In this document: positions 12,484-24,249 of the stretch, piece after piece
Layout of the letters: the number at the start of each line of letters is the position of its first letter
How positions within the stretch are numbered: the stretch's first letter is position 1
Assembly (NCBI GenBank): GCA_050084985.1
Contig: JBITNC010000001.1
Span: 36,022,001 to 36,086,000, forward strand
Origin: Nageia nagi
Taxonomy: Eukaryota > Pinophyta
Direction: 5' to 3'
DNA length: 64,000 nucleotides
Notes under the pieces: model-generated
The model's input: only the letters and a program-made list of their open reading frames with translations
What the model was told of the DNA's origin: nothing
Databases searched by the model: none
Position numbers and translations under genes: made by a program

Positions 12484-13906
12484 AAATGGTAATCATGGTG
12501 TAATCCCTCCAATTATAGATCCATAAATCTAAAAGGAGATTTCTAGCCTCCTATCATTATTTTTGTGATTAATCATTTTGGATATTTTACATTTCTTGTT
12601 AAGTTCTAGATACTCACTCAATGTGAAAATTGCACAAGAGCTTACAAAGAAGGTATAGAATTGGATCTAAAAATTTCAAAGCCTTAATCACTCTTCATAT
12701 CAAATCATCCCTCAGTTTAATGATTCTAACTAAAAATCATACCCTAGTGAGATGTTTTGTAGGTCATTCAATTGATTGTATAGTCATCTTATAGTAAGAC
12801 TATTCTACCTATTTTTATACTATTTCTAATTCTTAACAAATTTAAGGCATTGCATGTAGTTTGGTATCTATATTTTGGTGGTAGAATTCCTCTATTAGGG
12901 TAATTTAAGTATTTTTATGTATCCTTATCACAATAATCATCATTTTATCCTAATCATAATATTTTATTTTGCATTTTCATTCAAAAAACATTAGATCTTT
13001 GAGTGCACCTATGGTCATCCAAATGACTTATGATCATTTGGGAAACTAATAATATATTTCATAGTAAATGCTATAGTAGATAATTTTGAAATAGAGTATT
13101 ATAAAAAAATATTGCATCAAAAATCATATGATCATTGACTAAAACTAGAGCCTATAGGTTGGTTCGTAATCCCTATGTATTCTTTAGTGCATTAGCTTCA
13201 TTTGTTAGGTGTATACCTAGGTTTCAAATTTGTATGGATTGTTGCATTAGTGAAAATAATTTTTTCATCCTTGGGTGGGAGTGATTATCATCTATATGAG
13301 GGGTCTAATTATACTTTGTATCATGAAATTGTTGCACCCTAATTTTTTCTTATTGAATTGAGTCTAATTCACACTTCTATGCTTCTATTGGGCATGTGGA
13401 CCTTCTCCCCATGGCGGTACCCATACACAAATTTCATCATTGAAGTAGGTATTCCCCATATTCATGGTATTATCATATAGGGGTACCTATGACACCCTTG
13501 TAAATTGTTCTACACCCATAGAATATTGAGCCTTTACCTTTGAAAAATATTTCTAGATTCATCATTAGGAGAAAATAAAAAAGTTTGTATAAGAATTTTC
13601 ATTGCATTAAAATAAATTCTTATTAAAAATATAATATTTTCAAATTCAAAAAGAATAAACTAGAAAAATAATAAAAAATTGCTATATCTCACTATTGTTA
13701 TCTTATCATATAGGCTATTATCTTTGAGAAGAGCATATCATATAGGTTGGGTAAATTACATTGCATTCATTTAAAATATTTTAAATAACAATTAAGCTTG
13801 GTTTTTTTTTTCTTTCACTTCTTGGCACTATTATGATCTTAAACCTTTTATTACTTGTTTAAATTCTTATATTGAGTTATCTTATCCAACTTACACTTCA
13901 CACAAC
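12484..13906 (+). other. Leader of the giant gypsy element, with candidate primer-binding site
   Basis: Three bases after the LTR end, TGGTAATCATGGTG begins at 12487. Position and the TGG start fit a tRNA primer-binding site, although I cannot name the tRNA. The following 1.4 kb has no recognisable coding domain. Ogre-type elements often have a long leader or an extra 5' ORF, but nothing here supports such an ORF. Confidence 0.45.
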
Positions 13907-15702
13907 ATGGATGAAAATCCTTAGTCCATACACATGGTGGAGACTAAAGCACAACATAGAGATAGACAGCTTGAGGAAGATGAACAAAAAATAAATACAA
14001 ATCCAACACATCCTCTTTCTACATTACACTTGATATAAAACCAATTATTGATATAAACCTTACTTCACTCACCTAACATGTAGTTAGCTCCTACACCTTA
14101 ACCCCACCTTTTGTTCAGTAAAATGTTATAATGATTTTGTAACTTGAAATCCACATCATAGCAAGATGGGATAGATCATGAGTTACACCTTAATGCTAAT
14201 AGTTATCATGTAGGAGGTTAACCTATCCAAGAGCAACCCATTGCCCAATATGAGTTTTTCATGAGTAACCCCTTCATTTAGATGTTGTTTAGAGAATTTC
14301 AAGATACACAACATAGTCCAAATCACCCACTTGATAGGGTACCTACACCTTTTGAGTATCCCATTATAGAGGTTGCTTATATATATATACCCTTGTATGA
14401 GTTAGATAAGTTTCTATCATTTAGAAAACCATATACAATTCTCATATAGGATGTACCTACTTCACAACCATTATAGTCATAACCATTACCTTAATCCTCA
14501 CATCATATTTTTGCATTTGATCTCAATGATACCTCTCAGGAAGAACCACCCTTACCATGAGCCATATCATATTCACATATATCTATTTCCTATAATCCAC
14601 CCCATTAGTACCTTAGATCTTCCCCATATAGGCCTACATTGGGACCTCTTAGTGATCCATCTAGTTATTTGTATGGATCTCCTAGTAGTCCTTTTTGGCC
14701 TCCACATATCCCCTTTAATAGCTCCTCTTCATGTATATTAAGGCTCTATATGCCCCCATAATCACCTCAAGTTTCCTTAGTTGGATGATATACTACTTAT
14801 TATCCAATACACCAACCAAGAACCCAACATAACTTTCCACCATTATATGAACATAACATTACACATCCCATCATTCAAAATCATCTTCATTGCACTTCAA
14901 TACCATGTGTACCACCTTCTTATACACAACCTAAGGTACCACCTAGAGTACATGTAGATGAAGGGAAAGGGTACCAATCATAACCAACCAATACACTACC
15001 ATAACCAAATTATTCCTCATCTTATCATATGTTGATGCCTTAAGGGCACTCATACATACAACAATTTGATGATCCTCATATGTATGCTCATGTCTAATCC
15101 CCCATACCTCATTATAATCCTAGGTATGATCAATCACCCTATCACATTCAAGCTCCACCTCTTAGATAATTGAGATTTCAAGATAACCATGAATTGAAAG
15201 ATCACACAACCAAAGGGATATCAATCCAAAATCAAATAAAATTGGCATTCAAAGTTACTTTCTTTATAATCAAATCATATGATCAATATTACAAGAAAAA
15301 TCAAGAACAATATTATGATGACCAAGAGGGCCAATATTATGATCAACCTATCAGTTATGTACCTAAGAAACTAGTGGTCATAAGTACTCAACCTTAAAAT
15401 ATCAATAATGAAATCTTGAAAAGGTTGAAAGACATAGAAATGTAAATGATAATGGAATGGCCAAGTTATCCTACACTTTAATTTGGAATGAACATATTTA
15501 TCCAATTGTACCTATTAAAATCTTTCCATATAAATTAGAGATACCAAAAAATAGATAAACTCAATAGAAAGGAAAATCCTAGAGAGCATTTAAGATAATT
15601 TAAATATTCATGTTACATCATAAGAAGTGATGATCCACTTATTATTAGGAATTTTCCTTATGATACTTACAGGCCAAACCTTATATTAGTACAAAAACCT
15701 TC
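13907..15702 (+). pseudogene. Gag of the giant gypsy element, 5' part (degenerate)
   Basis: The likely start is the ATG at 13907 (MDENP, then a stop, then MVETKAQHRDRQLEEDEQK). A long Pro/Ser/Tyr-rich segment follows. From 15170 there is a Gln/Tyr-rich part with QYYDDQEGQYYDQP. Near 15570-15707 the capsid-like retrotrans_gag region starts (ENPREHLR, then FKYSCYIIRSDDPLIIRNFP). It is interrupted at 15708 by the minus-strand gag-only element and resumes at 22874. The apparent 96-residue frame at 14451-14741 is a different frame and not the gag reading. Confidence 0.7.
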
Positions 15703-15707
15703 CTTAG
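15703..15707. other. Target site duplication CTTAG, left copy
   Basis: CTTAG immediately precedes the TGTTTAC end of the left LTR, and the same five bases follow the right LTR at 22869-22873. This fixes the boundaries of the nested gag-only element to the base. Confidence 0.9.
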
Positions 15708-16580
15708 TGTTTACAAATAAAATTGAGCGTGCAAATAAATAAATAGGTAAATATCTATAAAATCAATATATCTATATTTGAGCTATAGATAGCAATTTAT
15801 TCTCAATAGCAATGAACAAGATAACCAATTCAGAAATGTAATTGTACCGAACAAGACTATAATTTGTATACTTACCTCATGGAGCATACCTGACAATGAA
15901 AGATGAAGATGTTGGTGATGTACTGATGATGAACTACCCCTCCAAAAATGTAGTAACCTGTGAAGATACAAAAAGAGGACCATGGGCAGTTTGTTTTAGA
16001 GATAATAGAGCACCGATGATGTTCTTAGTTCATAAAGGAGCATCAATGACCTTCATTTGATGGTTTTTGACCTCTTGATCAAGTCTAGAACTTCAATACA
16101 GATGTCTCAGATAGCAGTGTGATATCAGAATAGATCATAGCTGTCAAGATAGCTCACAAAAGGAAGTACACAAACCATAGCCTTGTAGGCGGTACCAAGA
16201 GATACCTTAAGGGGTTGCCACTACAAGACCATACATGGGATCGTGTGTATCCTTGATATGTGGACTTACTATTAGATCCCTTATTTATATAGATAATAGA
16301 TAATACAACCCATGGGTCGGCATGCATCTACATAAACAAGGCTAATGCACAACATTCAAGATAAACACACCAATAAATAAGATAATTCATGCAATATTCG
16401 AGATAATCCATGCAATATTCAAGATAATCCATGCAATATTCAAGATAATCATTATAAAATTTATATTTAAGACAAACATTAATATTATCACTTTAAGACT
16501 TTCAAGACATATATTTAGACCAAGCATGTTTTCATTAATTTATTGATTTAAGAACATAAATTCATTTTTATGTGTTAATA
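15708..16580 (-). repeat. 3' LTR of the nested gag-only element
   Basis: This 873-bp LTR pairs with 22020-22868. On the minus strand it should start TGTTAACACATA; here it reads TATTAACACATA, a mutated end. A minus-strand TATA box (TATATAAATA) is at 16282-16291. Three 21-bp units of the type GATAATCCATGCAATATTCAA occupy 16381-16443. Only two units are present in the partner LTR, which explains much of the length difference. Confidence 0.9.
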
Positions 16581-16596
16581 GATGCCCCACTTTGGA
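16581..16596 (-). other. Polypurine tract of the nested gag-only element
   Basis: The minus strand reads TCCAAAGTGGGGCATC directly before the 3' LTR. The same tract is at 59057-59072 in the second copy. It establishes the minus orientation of the family. Confidence 0.75.
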
Positions 16597-16879
16597 TGTG
16601 AAATCGAAAGAAACATGAGGTGAGTCAAGATTTTACATTCAAAGTAAAAACAAAATATCATAGCAAACAATTTGACAAGCAATGATAAACACTAATCATT
16701 CTAAATACAAGCAAAATAATGACAAAGCTTGTTAGTACTAGATATGGGTTGAGAAAATTTCCTTCGATATTACCTTAGGCATGCTTGTCCCTTGCATCTT
16801 TCTTCTTATGTGCGAATGCCATAGAAGGTGATAGCCTAATATATCTAATAATTTGATAACCTTACCACAACACTGATGA

Positions 16880-17572
16880 CTCATGACAACAAACCTGACC
16901 ACCCACATGATGATGACCTGATAGATGACCTAATCGCACATGACAACCTGATGACAACTTGACAAGACCACATCACAAGACAAGACATGATAACCATGAC
17001 AACACACATGAACACACATAGGGGAGAGCTAAGTTCCACATAACTACAATGGATGTTGAGACTTCGCACCAAGAGGTATGCTGCAGTTGCATAAGAACTA
17101 AACTCCATAAAACAAATGGGAGCTGAAACTCCACCAAGAGGCATGACAACAACTTGACAAGACCACATCACAAGACCAGACATGATAATCATGATAACAC
17201 ACATGACCACACATGACCACACATAGGGGAGAGCTAAGTTCCACACAATTGTAATGGAAGCTGAGACTTTGCACCAAGAGGTATGCTGTAGTTGCATAAG
17301 AACCGAACTCTGCAAAACAAATGGGAGTTGAAACTCTACCAAGAGGCATGATAAGCTGATAGGTGGGAGCTAAAACTCCACCAAGAGGCATGATAAGTTG
17401 ATAATGGGAGCTAAAACTCTGCCAAGAGGCATGATAAGCTAATAATGGGAGCTAAAACTCCATCAAGAGGCATGATAAGCTAATAATGGGAGCTAAAACT
17501 TTGCCAAGAGGCATGATAAGCTGATAATGGGAGCTAAAACTCTGCTACGAGGCATGATAAGCTGATAATGTA
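16880..17572. repeat. Internal tandem repeats next to the antisense gene promoter
   Basis: Two units of about 195 bp (from about 16954 and 17149) share ACTTGACAAGACCACATCAC, GGGGAGAGCTAAGTTCCACA and GCACCAAGAGGTATGCTG. They are followed from about 17340 by six units of about 41 bp of the type GATAAGCTGATAATGGGAGC plus TAAAACTCTGCCAAGAGGCAT. A 153-residue open minus-strand frame at 16881-17342 rich in Cys, Val and Met is just the 195-bp unit translated twice. The same array is strongly expanded in the second copy (59880-60665). Confidence 0.8.
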
Positions 17573-17886
17573 GCCCTACAAACATGAAATTCAAAGTAAT
17601 ATTCTCCTAGATATAACATTGATCAAGCACCTATGATGTACCTATGATACTTGGATGAGCTGATTTACTAGAAAAAGGAATGTGGGTAGTCTTTTCTAGT
17701 AGATTTAGAACATCGACAATCTTCATCTAAGATCACCAATGATCCTTTTCTTGAGGATTCATCAAAAACTGTGAAGATTAGGCCCCTACAAATTGCCCCT
17801 AGATTCCATATCGATACTTGGTTATCTACCCATGCCCACTGAATGCCCAAATCAAAACTATCTTGAAGTGTGTGCCCTAATATTTC

Positions 17887-17895
17887 TATAAAAGG
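17887..17895 (+). promoter_or_regulatory. TATA box of the antisense PMD gene
   Basis: TATAAAAGG lies 153 bp upstream of the predicted start codon at 18040. It is followed by GGCCCCACCCTTCCTCATTT, which is also identical in the second copy (TATAAAAGG at 61080-61088, start at 61233). The position and strength of the match, kept in both copies, make it a good core promoter candidate. Confidence 0.65.
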
Positions 17896-18111
17896 GGCCC
17901 CACCCTTCCTCATTTGGTCACACTATCATTTTTAGAGTTGATAATATCTTAGAGCTTGGGAGACTGAGTCAGGGAGGTCTAGTTGGTGATTTTGTCACTG
18001 ACACTAGGTGATATTTCTTATGCTATCATACTACGCATGATGGCCCTACCAATCACATGCTGGGATGGACACAGAGCTACCTTGGTGGCCAATTCTCCTA
18101 TCATTCATTAG

Positions 18112-18494
18112 GTACATTGCATCTCTTACCTCTTTCTTGCTATGTTTTTACCTACCTTCAAATTTTAGCTACCCTGCATACTAATTTTCCAAGTTTACCC
18201 TAGGGTTTTTCTGTTGAAAACCTTAGCCCATCATTTTTACCTTTTTATCTCATTTTTTCAAAATTCTAGTCTTATGGCTAATTTGTGCTCATCTATATGA
18301 ACCTGTACCTCAAACTTTGTTGACCTCTATGTAAGGAAATAGGATTGTTGGTGGTCCTTTCTGCCCTAGTTTGGACCGTGGGTAGTCCTTTTTACCTAGT
18401 TTAGACCATGGATGATCCTCTTTACCCATACTATTTTTTCTATTTTTGTTTCATATCTGATACTGACTTGCTCTTTGTCACTCTTTTCTTGTAG
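18112..18494 (+). other. Predicted intron 1 of PMD gene copy 1
   Basis: The donor is G|GTACATT and the acceptor is TTTTCTTGTAG. The length (383) is almost the same as in copy 2 (384). It contains three units of about 30 bp around a GACCGTGGGTAGTC-type motif (18343, 18374, 18404). The phase is 0 between codon 24 and exon 2 in both copies. Confidence 0.6.
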
Positions 18495-19918
18495 AATCAT
18501 TCATACCTTGCAACCATCCAGCAAGAGTGCCACTTTTATGACTACCCAATAGTGGCCACAAACTGACGAGGCCTAGAGTATTCTAGAGGACATTTCTTTC
18601 AGCTACCTAGCATTTGCTAATTATGTGTTTCATGATCACAGTATGCTAATAGCCTTAATGGAAAGGTGGGATCCAAACTCCAACACCTTTCAACTTTCAA
18701 TTGGTGAGATCACAGTGACACTAGAGGACATGTATAGGATCATTAGACTTCCTATCAGGGGGAGGCTAATGAACATGGTTCCTATTCCTAGCCTAGAACA
18801 GGCAAAGGTATGGGCTACATGGCTAATGGGGTCAAATGAAGTAAATCATAGGAAGAGGGGTGTGTCCCTAGTGAGACATGTGCTAGAGTATCCTCCAGCA
18901 CAGGGTGACCTACGGATGAGGCTCCTCATTGCCTACCTTTTGGATGCCATTCTCTACCCAGATAAGAGTAGTGAGACCTTCCCTGTGGGCATGGTTCCTA
19001 TCATACAGGACATGGTGACACATAGAAAGTGGTATGCATGGTGCCCCATAATACTGGCACAACTCTATCATGACCTCCATAGCTTTGCAGAGGTGGAGAG
19101 AGGGGGGAGATAGGTAGCTCATTCTATGATACTACAAGTGTGGGCATACAACCACATCATCATTTCTAGGCTAACGATGTTTACCTTTGGACTAGTCAGA
19201 TGATGTACCCACTTGGTAACGATGGGTGATGATAGAGGGACCAAACTTCTCTAACATGGACTTAGAGGGATGGTAGGTACAGTTTGACCTACTACAGGAG
19301 GCATAGATATACTGGCATCCCTATTGGGGGGTGTACCAGAGTGGGAGGAGGACATACAAGAGATGGCATGGGTGTGACACCCTACATACATACAAGCACA
19401 TAGGGCACTAGTGGAGTTGTATAGGCTAGAGTGGGTACTCCATCAGTTTAGCCTCCAGCAGGGTATACCAGGTGACTATAGGATAGTTGTGTGCTACTAC
19501 CATAGTAGGAACCTCCCAGAGGACTACAAGCCAGTACCTAACTAGGACTCAGATTGGGAGTCCCCTAGCGAGGACTCTGACTATGGGGCCGATGATGACA
19601 TAGATGGACCTAACCATACAGAAGACTACTTAGACTGGTGGAGGGAATGCCATCCTCACCACATAGGTATTCATGATGCTGACTTAGGTGACAATGCAGG
19701 AGAGGATGAAGACACAGGGGACATAGAGATCGGATGGGATGCTCCCTTCACAGTGGGAGGGTGGGGAGGAGAGAGTAGCCTGACATATGCCCGTGACACA
19801 TCTCTAGATGTAGGTCATGATGATAATGAGGAGACTGATCCAGACCAGGATGAGTATGAACCTGAGTATGAGATGGATGCAAATGTGGAGGAGGAAGACT
19901 ATGATGAGGATGATGATG

Positions 19919-20006
19919 GTAACTTATCTTCTCTTTTGCTTTCCTTTGATTTTCTATTTTCATGATATGCAAAAGACTAACATGATATATCTATGCTATA
20001 TCACAG
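19919..20006 (+). other. Predicted intron 2 of PMD gene copy 1
   Basis: The GT follows a GATGATGATG acidic stretch, and TATATCACAG ends the intron. Length 88. The equivalent in copy 2 is 63112-63200 (89 bp). Splicing joins the acidic part to the coiled-coil exon. Confidence 0.55.
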
Positions 20007-20713
20007 ATGACCAGGATCCTGAGGTCGAGATGGCTAGGCTACATGGTCAAATCAGTTAGAAGGATGAGGAGATTAGAGAGCTATAGGGTCATCTATGGTT
20101 TAGAGGAGGGGATTATACTGGCATTTATTAGGACCTACAGGTGGCCAACAAAGAGATCAAAGCCCTCTATGAGCAACTTCACCAGGCTAAGAGATAGATC
20201 AGTGAGGAGAAGGCACACGTAGAGAAGTATAATGCACGATGTAGGGGTGGCACATCTAGCAGGGCTACTAGCTCTAGTGTAGGGGGAGGGGCTCTAGTAG
20301 GAGATTCTAGGTCATTTTATGTGATCTCATCCAATTGCATTGTAAATAAAAACATTTTGATTCTTTTCATGATATATATATATATGAAACACAAATTTTG
20401 GTACCTGATTTGCTCTTGTACATGTGCTTGTGATGGATGAAATTGATGTTTTGTGATTCCTAAAAATGAATGCTAACGACACAACCTATAATTTGACTTC
20501 TCATGCTATGGGGGGAATTGGAATCTTTTGATTTTCTCCTATTTTCCACTAAAAGAGGACCACTAGCGATCCTATTAGCATGAAATACAATGTTGGTGCT
20601 TCTGTTATGACATCATGAAGCCCCCCAATATCTTCACCATGACATCTGTTAGTGACCTGAACTGACTGTTAGCTTCTCTCTCTCTCTTTTTCTTCTATTT
20701 TTTTTATATCAAT

Positions 20714-21943
20714 TTACCAAATGATACCCCCAGAGAGCCTAGAGCTCCCACTGGTGTTAGCCTCGCAAACATCTTCATGGAAAATTGCATTGACATGTTG
20801 CTCTTTCTCTGTACCTTCGACCTTTGTCGGACACACATAGAATCCATCTTCTATGAGCTTCTGTATTCTATCCTAAGGCTTCCACACCCATTAGTAGCAT
20901 GGCCCTTAGTCTGATGATACTCACAATACTTATCTTCTCTATACCAAGCGAGTCTTTCTGCTGTAGGATCTTCTTCATGCTTAGGTAAGGGTTGTAACAA
21001 CCCTTTCACCATAAGGTCATTTAGGATATATCTCGAAGGTATGGGAAATTTCACAAATATCCTATCTTTCATCTCACTTGTCTTCTCAACCACATGAATA
21101 GTTTTCTCCTTCTTTAGTGATTGCGATCTCTTATCCTTTGCTTTAGTCTTATCACTACTGCCATACTTCACAAGCCCTAGCTTCACAAGGACTTTCTCTT
21201 TCTCTAATAATTTATATGTCATATCTGATAATGCAAGATGTGTATAATCGATGACATGTGATTGCAAGGGTAAGATAATAGCTTCTTTAAAAATATTGTT
21301 TACCTCTTTTTCTGTCAATCTGGTCTTCACTTGTTGCCATGTCTTCTTAAACCTCACAACAAATTTGTCTAGTTGTTCATCACTGCCTTGCTTTATAGCG
21401 CATAAATCTGATAACATAACCTCTTGCTTGATGTTATGCTTGTATTTCTCAAGGAATAAACTATTGAATTCTCCAAATGATGTGATGGACCCTTCAGGTA
21501 GGGCATAAAACCATTCTTGAGCCTCTCCCTCCAAGCTATGGGGAAAGAATTTGGCTTGCAATCTTTGATCTGTACCAATTTTGAGTTTGTACTCATCCTT
21601 GAATCCTTGTAGATGTCTTCTAGATCTCCTTCACCAGTGAACTTGCAAAATTTTGGCTCTTTATAGTCAATGGTGGCATGTGCCTACGAATCTCATCGCA
21701 TAGGGGACTACCAAATTCAAAAGAATCATTAGGTGGAGCTGATCCCCTTGCCAATTTATCGATTTGCCTTTGCATACCCTCTATAGTATCTTGAAAGTTA
21801 CTATTGTCACCCTCAACACTATTTTGCATTCCTTCGAATCCCTCTGGATCATCATGTCTGATTTCCCCCAATAATTCATCCAAATCTCTTTTTGAAAGAC
21901 TATGCAAGAATAATTTAAGTTGATCCATAACTAAAACACTCAC
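20714..21943 (-). pseudogene. Gag of the nested gag-only Tat-like element (frameshifted)
   Basis: The start is taken at 21943 (MSVLVMDQLKLFL), 77 bp inside the LTR. The N-terminal third ends at a frameshift near 21640. A second frame carries the capsid-like core: FPHSLEGEAQEWFYALPEGS, then FNSLFLEKYK and QGSDEQLDKFVVRFKKTW. Near the end is a CxxH..GH....C motif (YCEYHQTKGHATNGCGSL), typical of Tat/Ogre-lineage gag. After another shift the protein ends at the stop complement 20714-20716. Gag would form the particle and package RNA. The large 236-residue open stretch (21561-20851) suggests recent loss of function compared with the other layers. Confidence 0.8.
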
Positions 21944-21999
21944 AAGATAGATATTAGTCCTAACTAAAACCCTTAGGGTTTTAGTATAATGATGTGCAC

Positions 22000-22017
22000 T
22001 TCACATCGAGTTCACCA
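22000..22017 (-). other. Primer-binding site candidate of the nested element
   Basis: Two bases after the minus-strand LTR end, the sequence TGGTGAACTCGATGTGAA begins. The TGG start and the spacing fit a tRNA 3'-end complement, but I cannot assign the tRNA without a search. Confidence 0.5.
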
Positions 22018-22019
22018 AA

Positions 22020-22868
22020 TGTTTACAAATAAAATTGAGCATGCAAATAAATAAATAGGTAAATATCTACAAACTCAATATATCTGTATTTGAGCTACGG
22101 ATAGCAATTTATTCTCAATAGCAATGAACAAGATAACCGATTCGAAAATGTAATTGTACCGAATAAGACTGTAATTTGTATACTTACCTCATGGAGCGTA
22201 CCTGACAATGAAAGATGAATATGTTGGCGATGTACTGATGATGAACTGCCCCTCCAAAAATGTAGTAACCTATGAAGATGCAAAAAGAGGACTACAAGTG
22301 GTCTATTTCAGAGATAATTGAGCATCGATGGTGTTCTTGGTTCATAAAGGAGCATGGTAGCCTTCGTTTGATGGTTTTTAACCTCTTGATCAAGTCCAAA
22401 CTTCAATATAGATGTCTTAGATAGCAGTGTGATATCCAAATAGATTGTAGCTATCAGGATAGCTCTAAAAGGAAGTACACAAACCACAGCCTTGTAGGTG
22501 GTACCAAGAGATACCTTAAGGGGTTGCCACTACAAGACCATATGTGGGATCTTGTGTATCCTTGATATGTGGACTTATTATTAGATCCCTTATTTATATA
22601 GATAATAGATAATACAACCCATGGGTCGGCATGCATCTACATAAACAAGGCTAATGCACAACATTCAAGATAAACACACCAATAAACAAGATAATTCATG
22701 CAATATTCGAGATAATCCATGCAATATTCAAGATAATCATTATAAAATTTATATTTAAGACAAACATTGATATTATCACTTTAATACTTTCAAGACATAT
22801 ATTTAGACCAAGCATGTTTTCATTAATTTATTGATTTAAGAACATAAATTCATTTTTATGTGTTAGCA
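22020..22868 (-). repeat. 5' LTR of the nested gag-only element
   Basis: This 849-bp partner of 15708-16580 starts TGCTAACACATA on the minus strand and ends GTAAACA. A minus-strand TATA box (TATATAAATA) is at 22591-22600. Only two 21-bp units occur (about 22690-22731). CTTAG follows at 22869-22873. Confidence 0.9.
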
Positions 22869-22873
22869 CTTAG

Positions 22874-23560
22874 AAAATATACATCTTTTGAATAGTTGGT
22901 TGATAGTTTTCTAGACCACTTTGCAATCAATATAAAAAATAGGGCATTGATCATGAATTTAAGCAAACTACCCTAATTTAATGATGAATTAGTATCAAAT
23001 TATGTATATATATAGAGAACTTTAGTGATATATATGCCTTATACACTCCTTAGGGACAAATTATTTAAACTCTTTTATAGAAGTTGTAAAAAGCCCATCT
23101 CTCAAATAATAAGAATACAACAACATCGTACATTTAAGGATGCATTATCACAAGCCAAATTGATTGAACAATTTATGGTTTAATATGGTGTAATTAAGCT
23201 AAGGAAGAAAGAAAATAATAATTAGAAATACTACACCAATAGTGGCAATCCTAATACTTCCTATAAAAAGATTCATACTAATAAAGTCTCTTATGAGATA
23301 CATCAAACAATACCAGTATTGAAATTCACTCAACCAAGGCCACCTAGGGCCAATTTGCTAGTCAAACATAAAATCAAGATAAAAAAAAAATGATTAAGTC
23401 AACCATCAAGGAAATTAGATAAAAAACCTCAATAATAAGGGAAACAAATGATATAGACACCATTAAAAGAATTTATGGAGGATGTCATAAAGAAATTCCT
23501 TAAGAGCACAATTGATTGTACTCCTTGAGATAAAATAAGAAGATCTAAACAAGGATAAAC
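22874..23560 (+). pseudogene. Gag of the giant gypsy element, 3' part (degenerate)
   Basis: Immediately after the nested insertion the capsid-like region continues with LVDSFLDHFAINIKNRALIM, then NDELVSNYV and later KDALSQAKLIEQFM. Together with the part ending at 15702 this is one gag domain cut by the insertion. Downstream to about 23560 it becomes basic (HKIKIKKK, TPLKEFMEDVIKKFLKS) with several stops. Confidence 0.7.
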
Positions 23561-24240
23561 CAAAATTATACAAAGATAATTAATATTACACTTATCATAT
23601 ACAAAATGAAAGTGATAAAAATAATTATAATTAGTAAAGGAATGTTATTCAATTCTTGGTTGATAATTGAAAAGTATATATTAGAAATCTTATGACCTAA
23701 CCTAATAGAAACTTGGGAGTATTTCAAGATCCACTTCCAAGATACAATAACAATGTCAATCAAGTAGGATCTATTCCATTATCTTATTTATGAGTAACAC
23801 ATGAAAATGATCAATAATAATTATGATATTATAGGATTCATTGATAATGACATGGTTAATATGAGTACTCGAAATGGTAGAGAAAATGATATAGTACCTC
23901 CCCCTAGAAATACAATTATCTAATAACCTATACCACAATCTCAAGTACAAATTTTGAAACAAATTCCATGCTTGGTTATTATAGTCAAGATACTCTTAAA
24001 GAAGTAATTAAGGAATACAAAGATAAATTTATCACTATGGGATTTGTTACAAGAATTAACAAAACATATAGAGGCATTGAATGAGATATTGAAGATCATA
24101 GAGTTGTTGATTAAAAATTTGAATATATTTGGATATTTCATTAGGGATGTACAAAATTGCACTAAAACATCCCTTATATTTTATCAATATGAGCTTAAGC
24201 ATACCTCTGAACATAAGTAAAGCATCCTATATTATATATT
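23561..24240 (+). other. Gag-protease spacer of the giant element
   Basis: AT-rich sequence without recognisable domain. It separates the gag tail from the protease of the same element. Short open minus-strand frames here are chance frames. Confidence 0.4.
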
Positions 24241-24249
24241 ATATCATTT

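Larger units (their letters stand above)
18040..20340 (+). pseudogene. Antisense PMD gene, copy 1 (three exons, broken)
   Basis: Exon 1 (18040-18111) has 24 codons. Intron 1 is about 18112-18494 with GT donor and TTTTCTTGTAG acceptor. Exon 2 starts at 18495 and holds a plant mobile domain (PMD, the transposon-derived family of MAIL1/MAIN): LMERWDPNSNTF, EITVTLEDMYRIIRLPIRG, then LRMRLLIAYLLDAILYPD. It continues into a strongly acidic part (about 19560-19918, Asp/Glu runs). Intron 2 is 19919-20006 (GT-AG). Exon 3 is a coiled-coil-like stretch (VANKEIKALYEQLHQAK, ISEEKAHVEKY), then GGTSSRATSSS. Exon 1 ends in a TAG where copy 2 has CAG. A TAG also lies early in exon 2, and more stops follow after 19113. 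PMD function in elements is not known. Confidence 0.7.
15708..22868 (-). mobile_element. Non-autonomous Tat-like LTR element with gag and an antisense PMD gene
   Basis: It is flanked by CTTAG target duplications and bounded by two related LTRs (15708-16580 and 22020-22868). Orientation is minus: the polypurine tract reads TCCAAAGTGGGGCATC into the left LTR, and a primer-binding-site-like TGGTGAACTCGATGTGAA follows the right LTR. The only element-sense protein is gag. No protease, RT, RNase H or integrase can be found, so it needs enzymes from another element. Between gag and the 3' LTR lies a multi-exon gene on the opposite strand (about 17887-20400). LTRs differ by roughly 7% over 600 bp by eye. 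It sits inside gag of the giant element. Confidence 0.9.

Noticed and set aside
14451-14741. 96-codon His/Leu/Ile-rich plus-strand frame
   Set aside because: It lies in a different frame from the gag reading of the giant element and is a shadow of its Pro/Ser/Tyr-rich part.
16881-17342. 153-codon open minus-strand frame, Cys/Val/Met-rich
   Set aside because: It is a translation of two 195-bp tandem units; the amino acid repeat follows the DNA repeat exactly and no domain is present.
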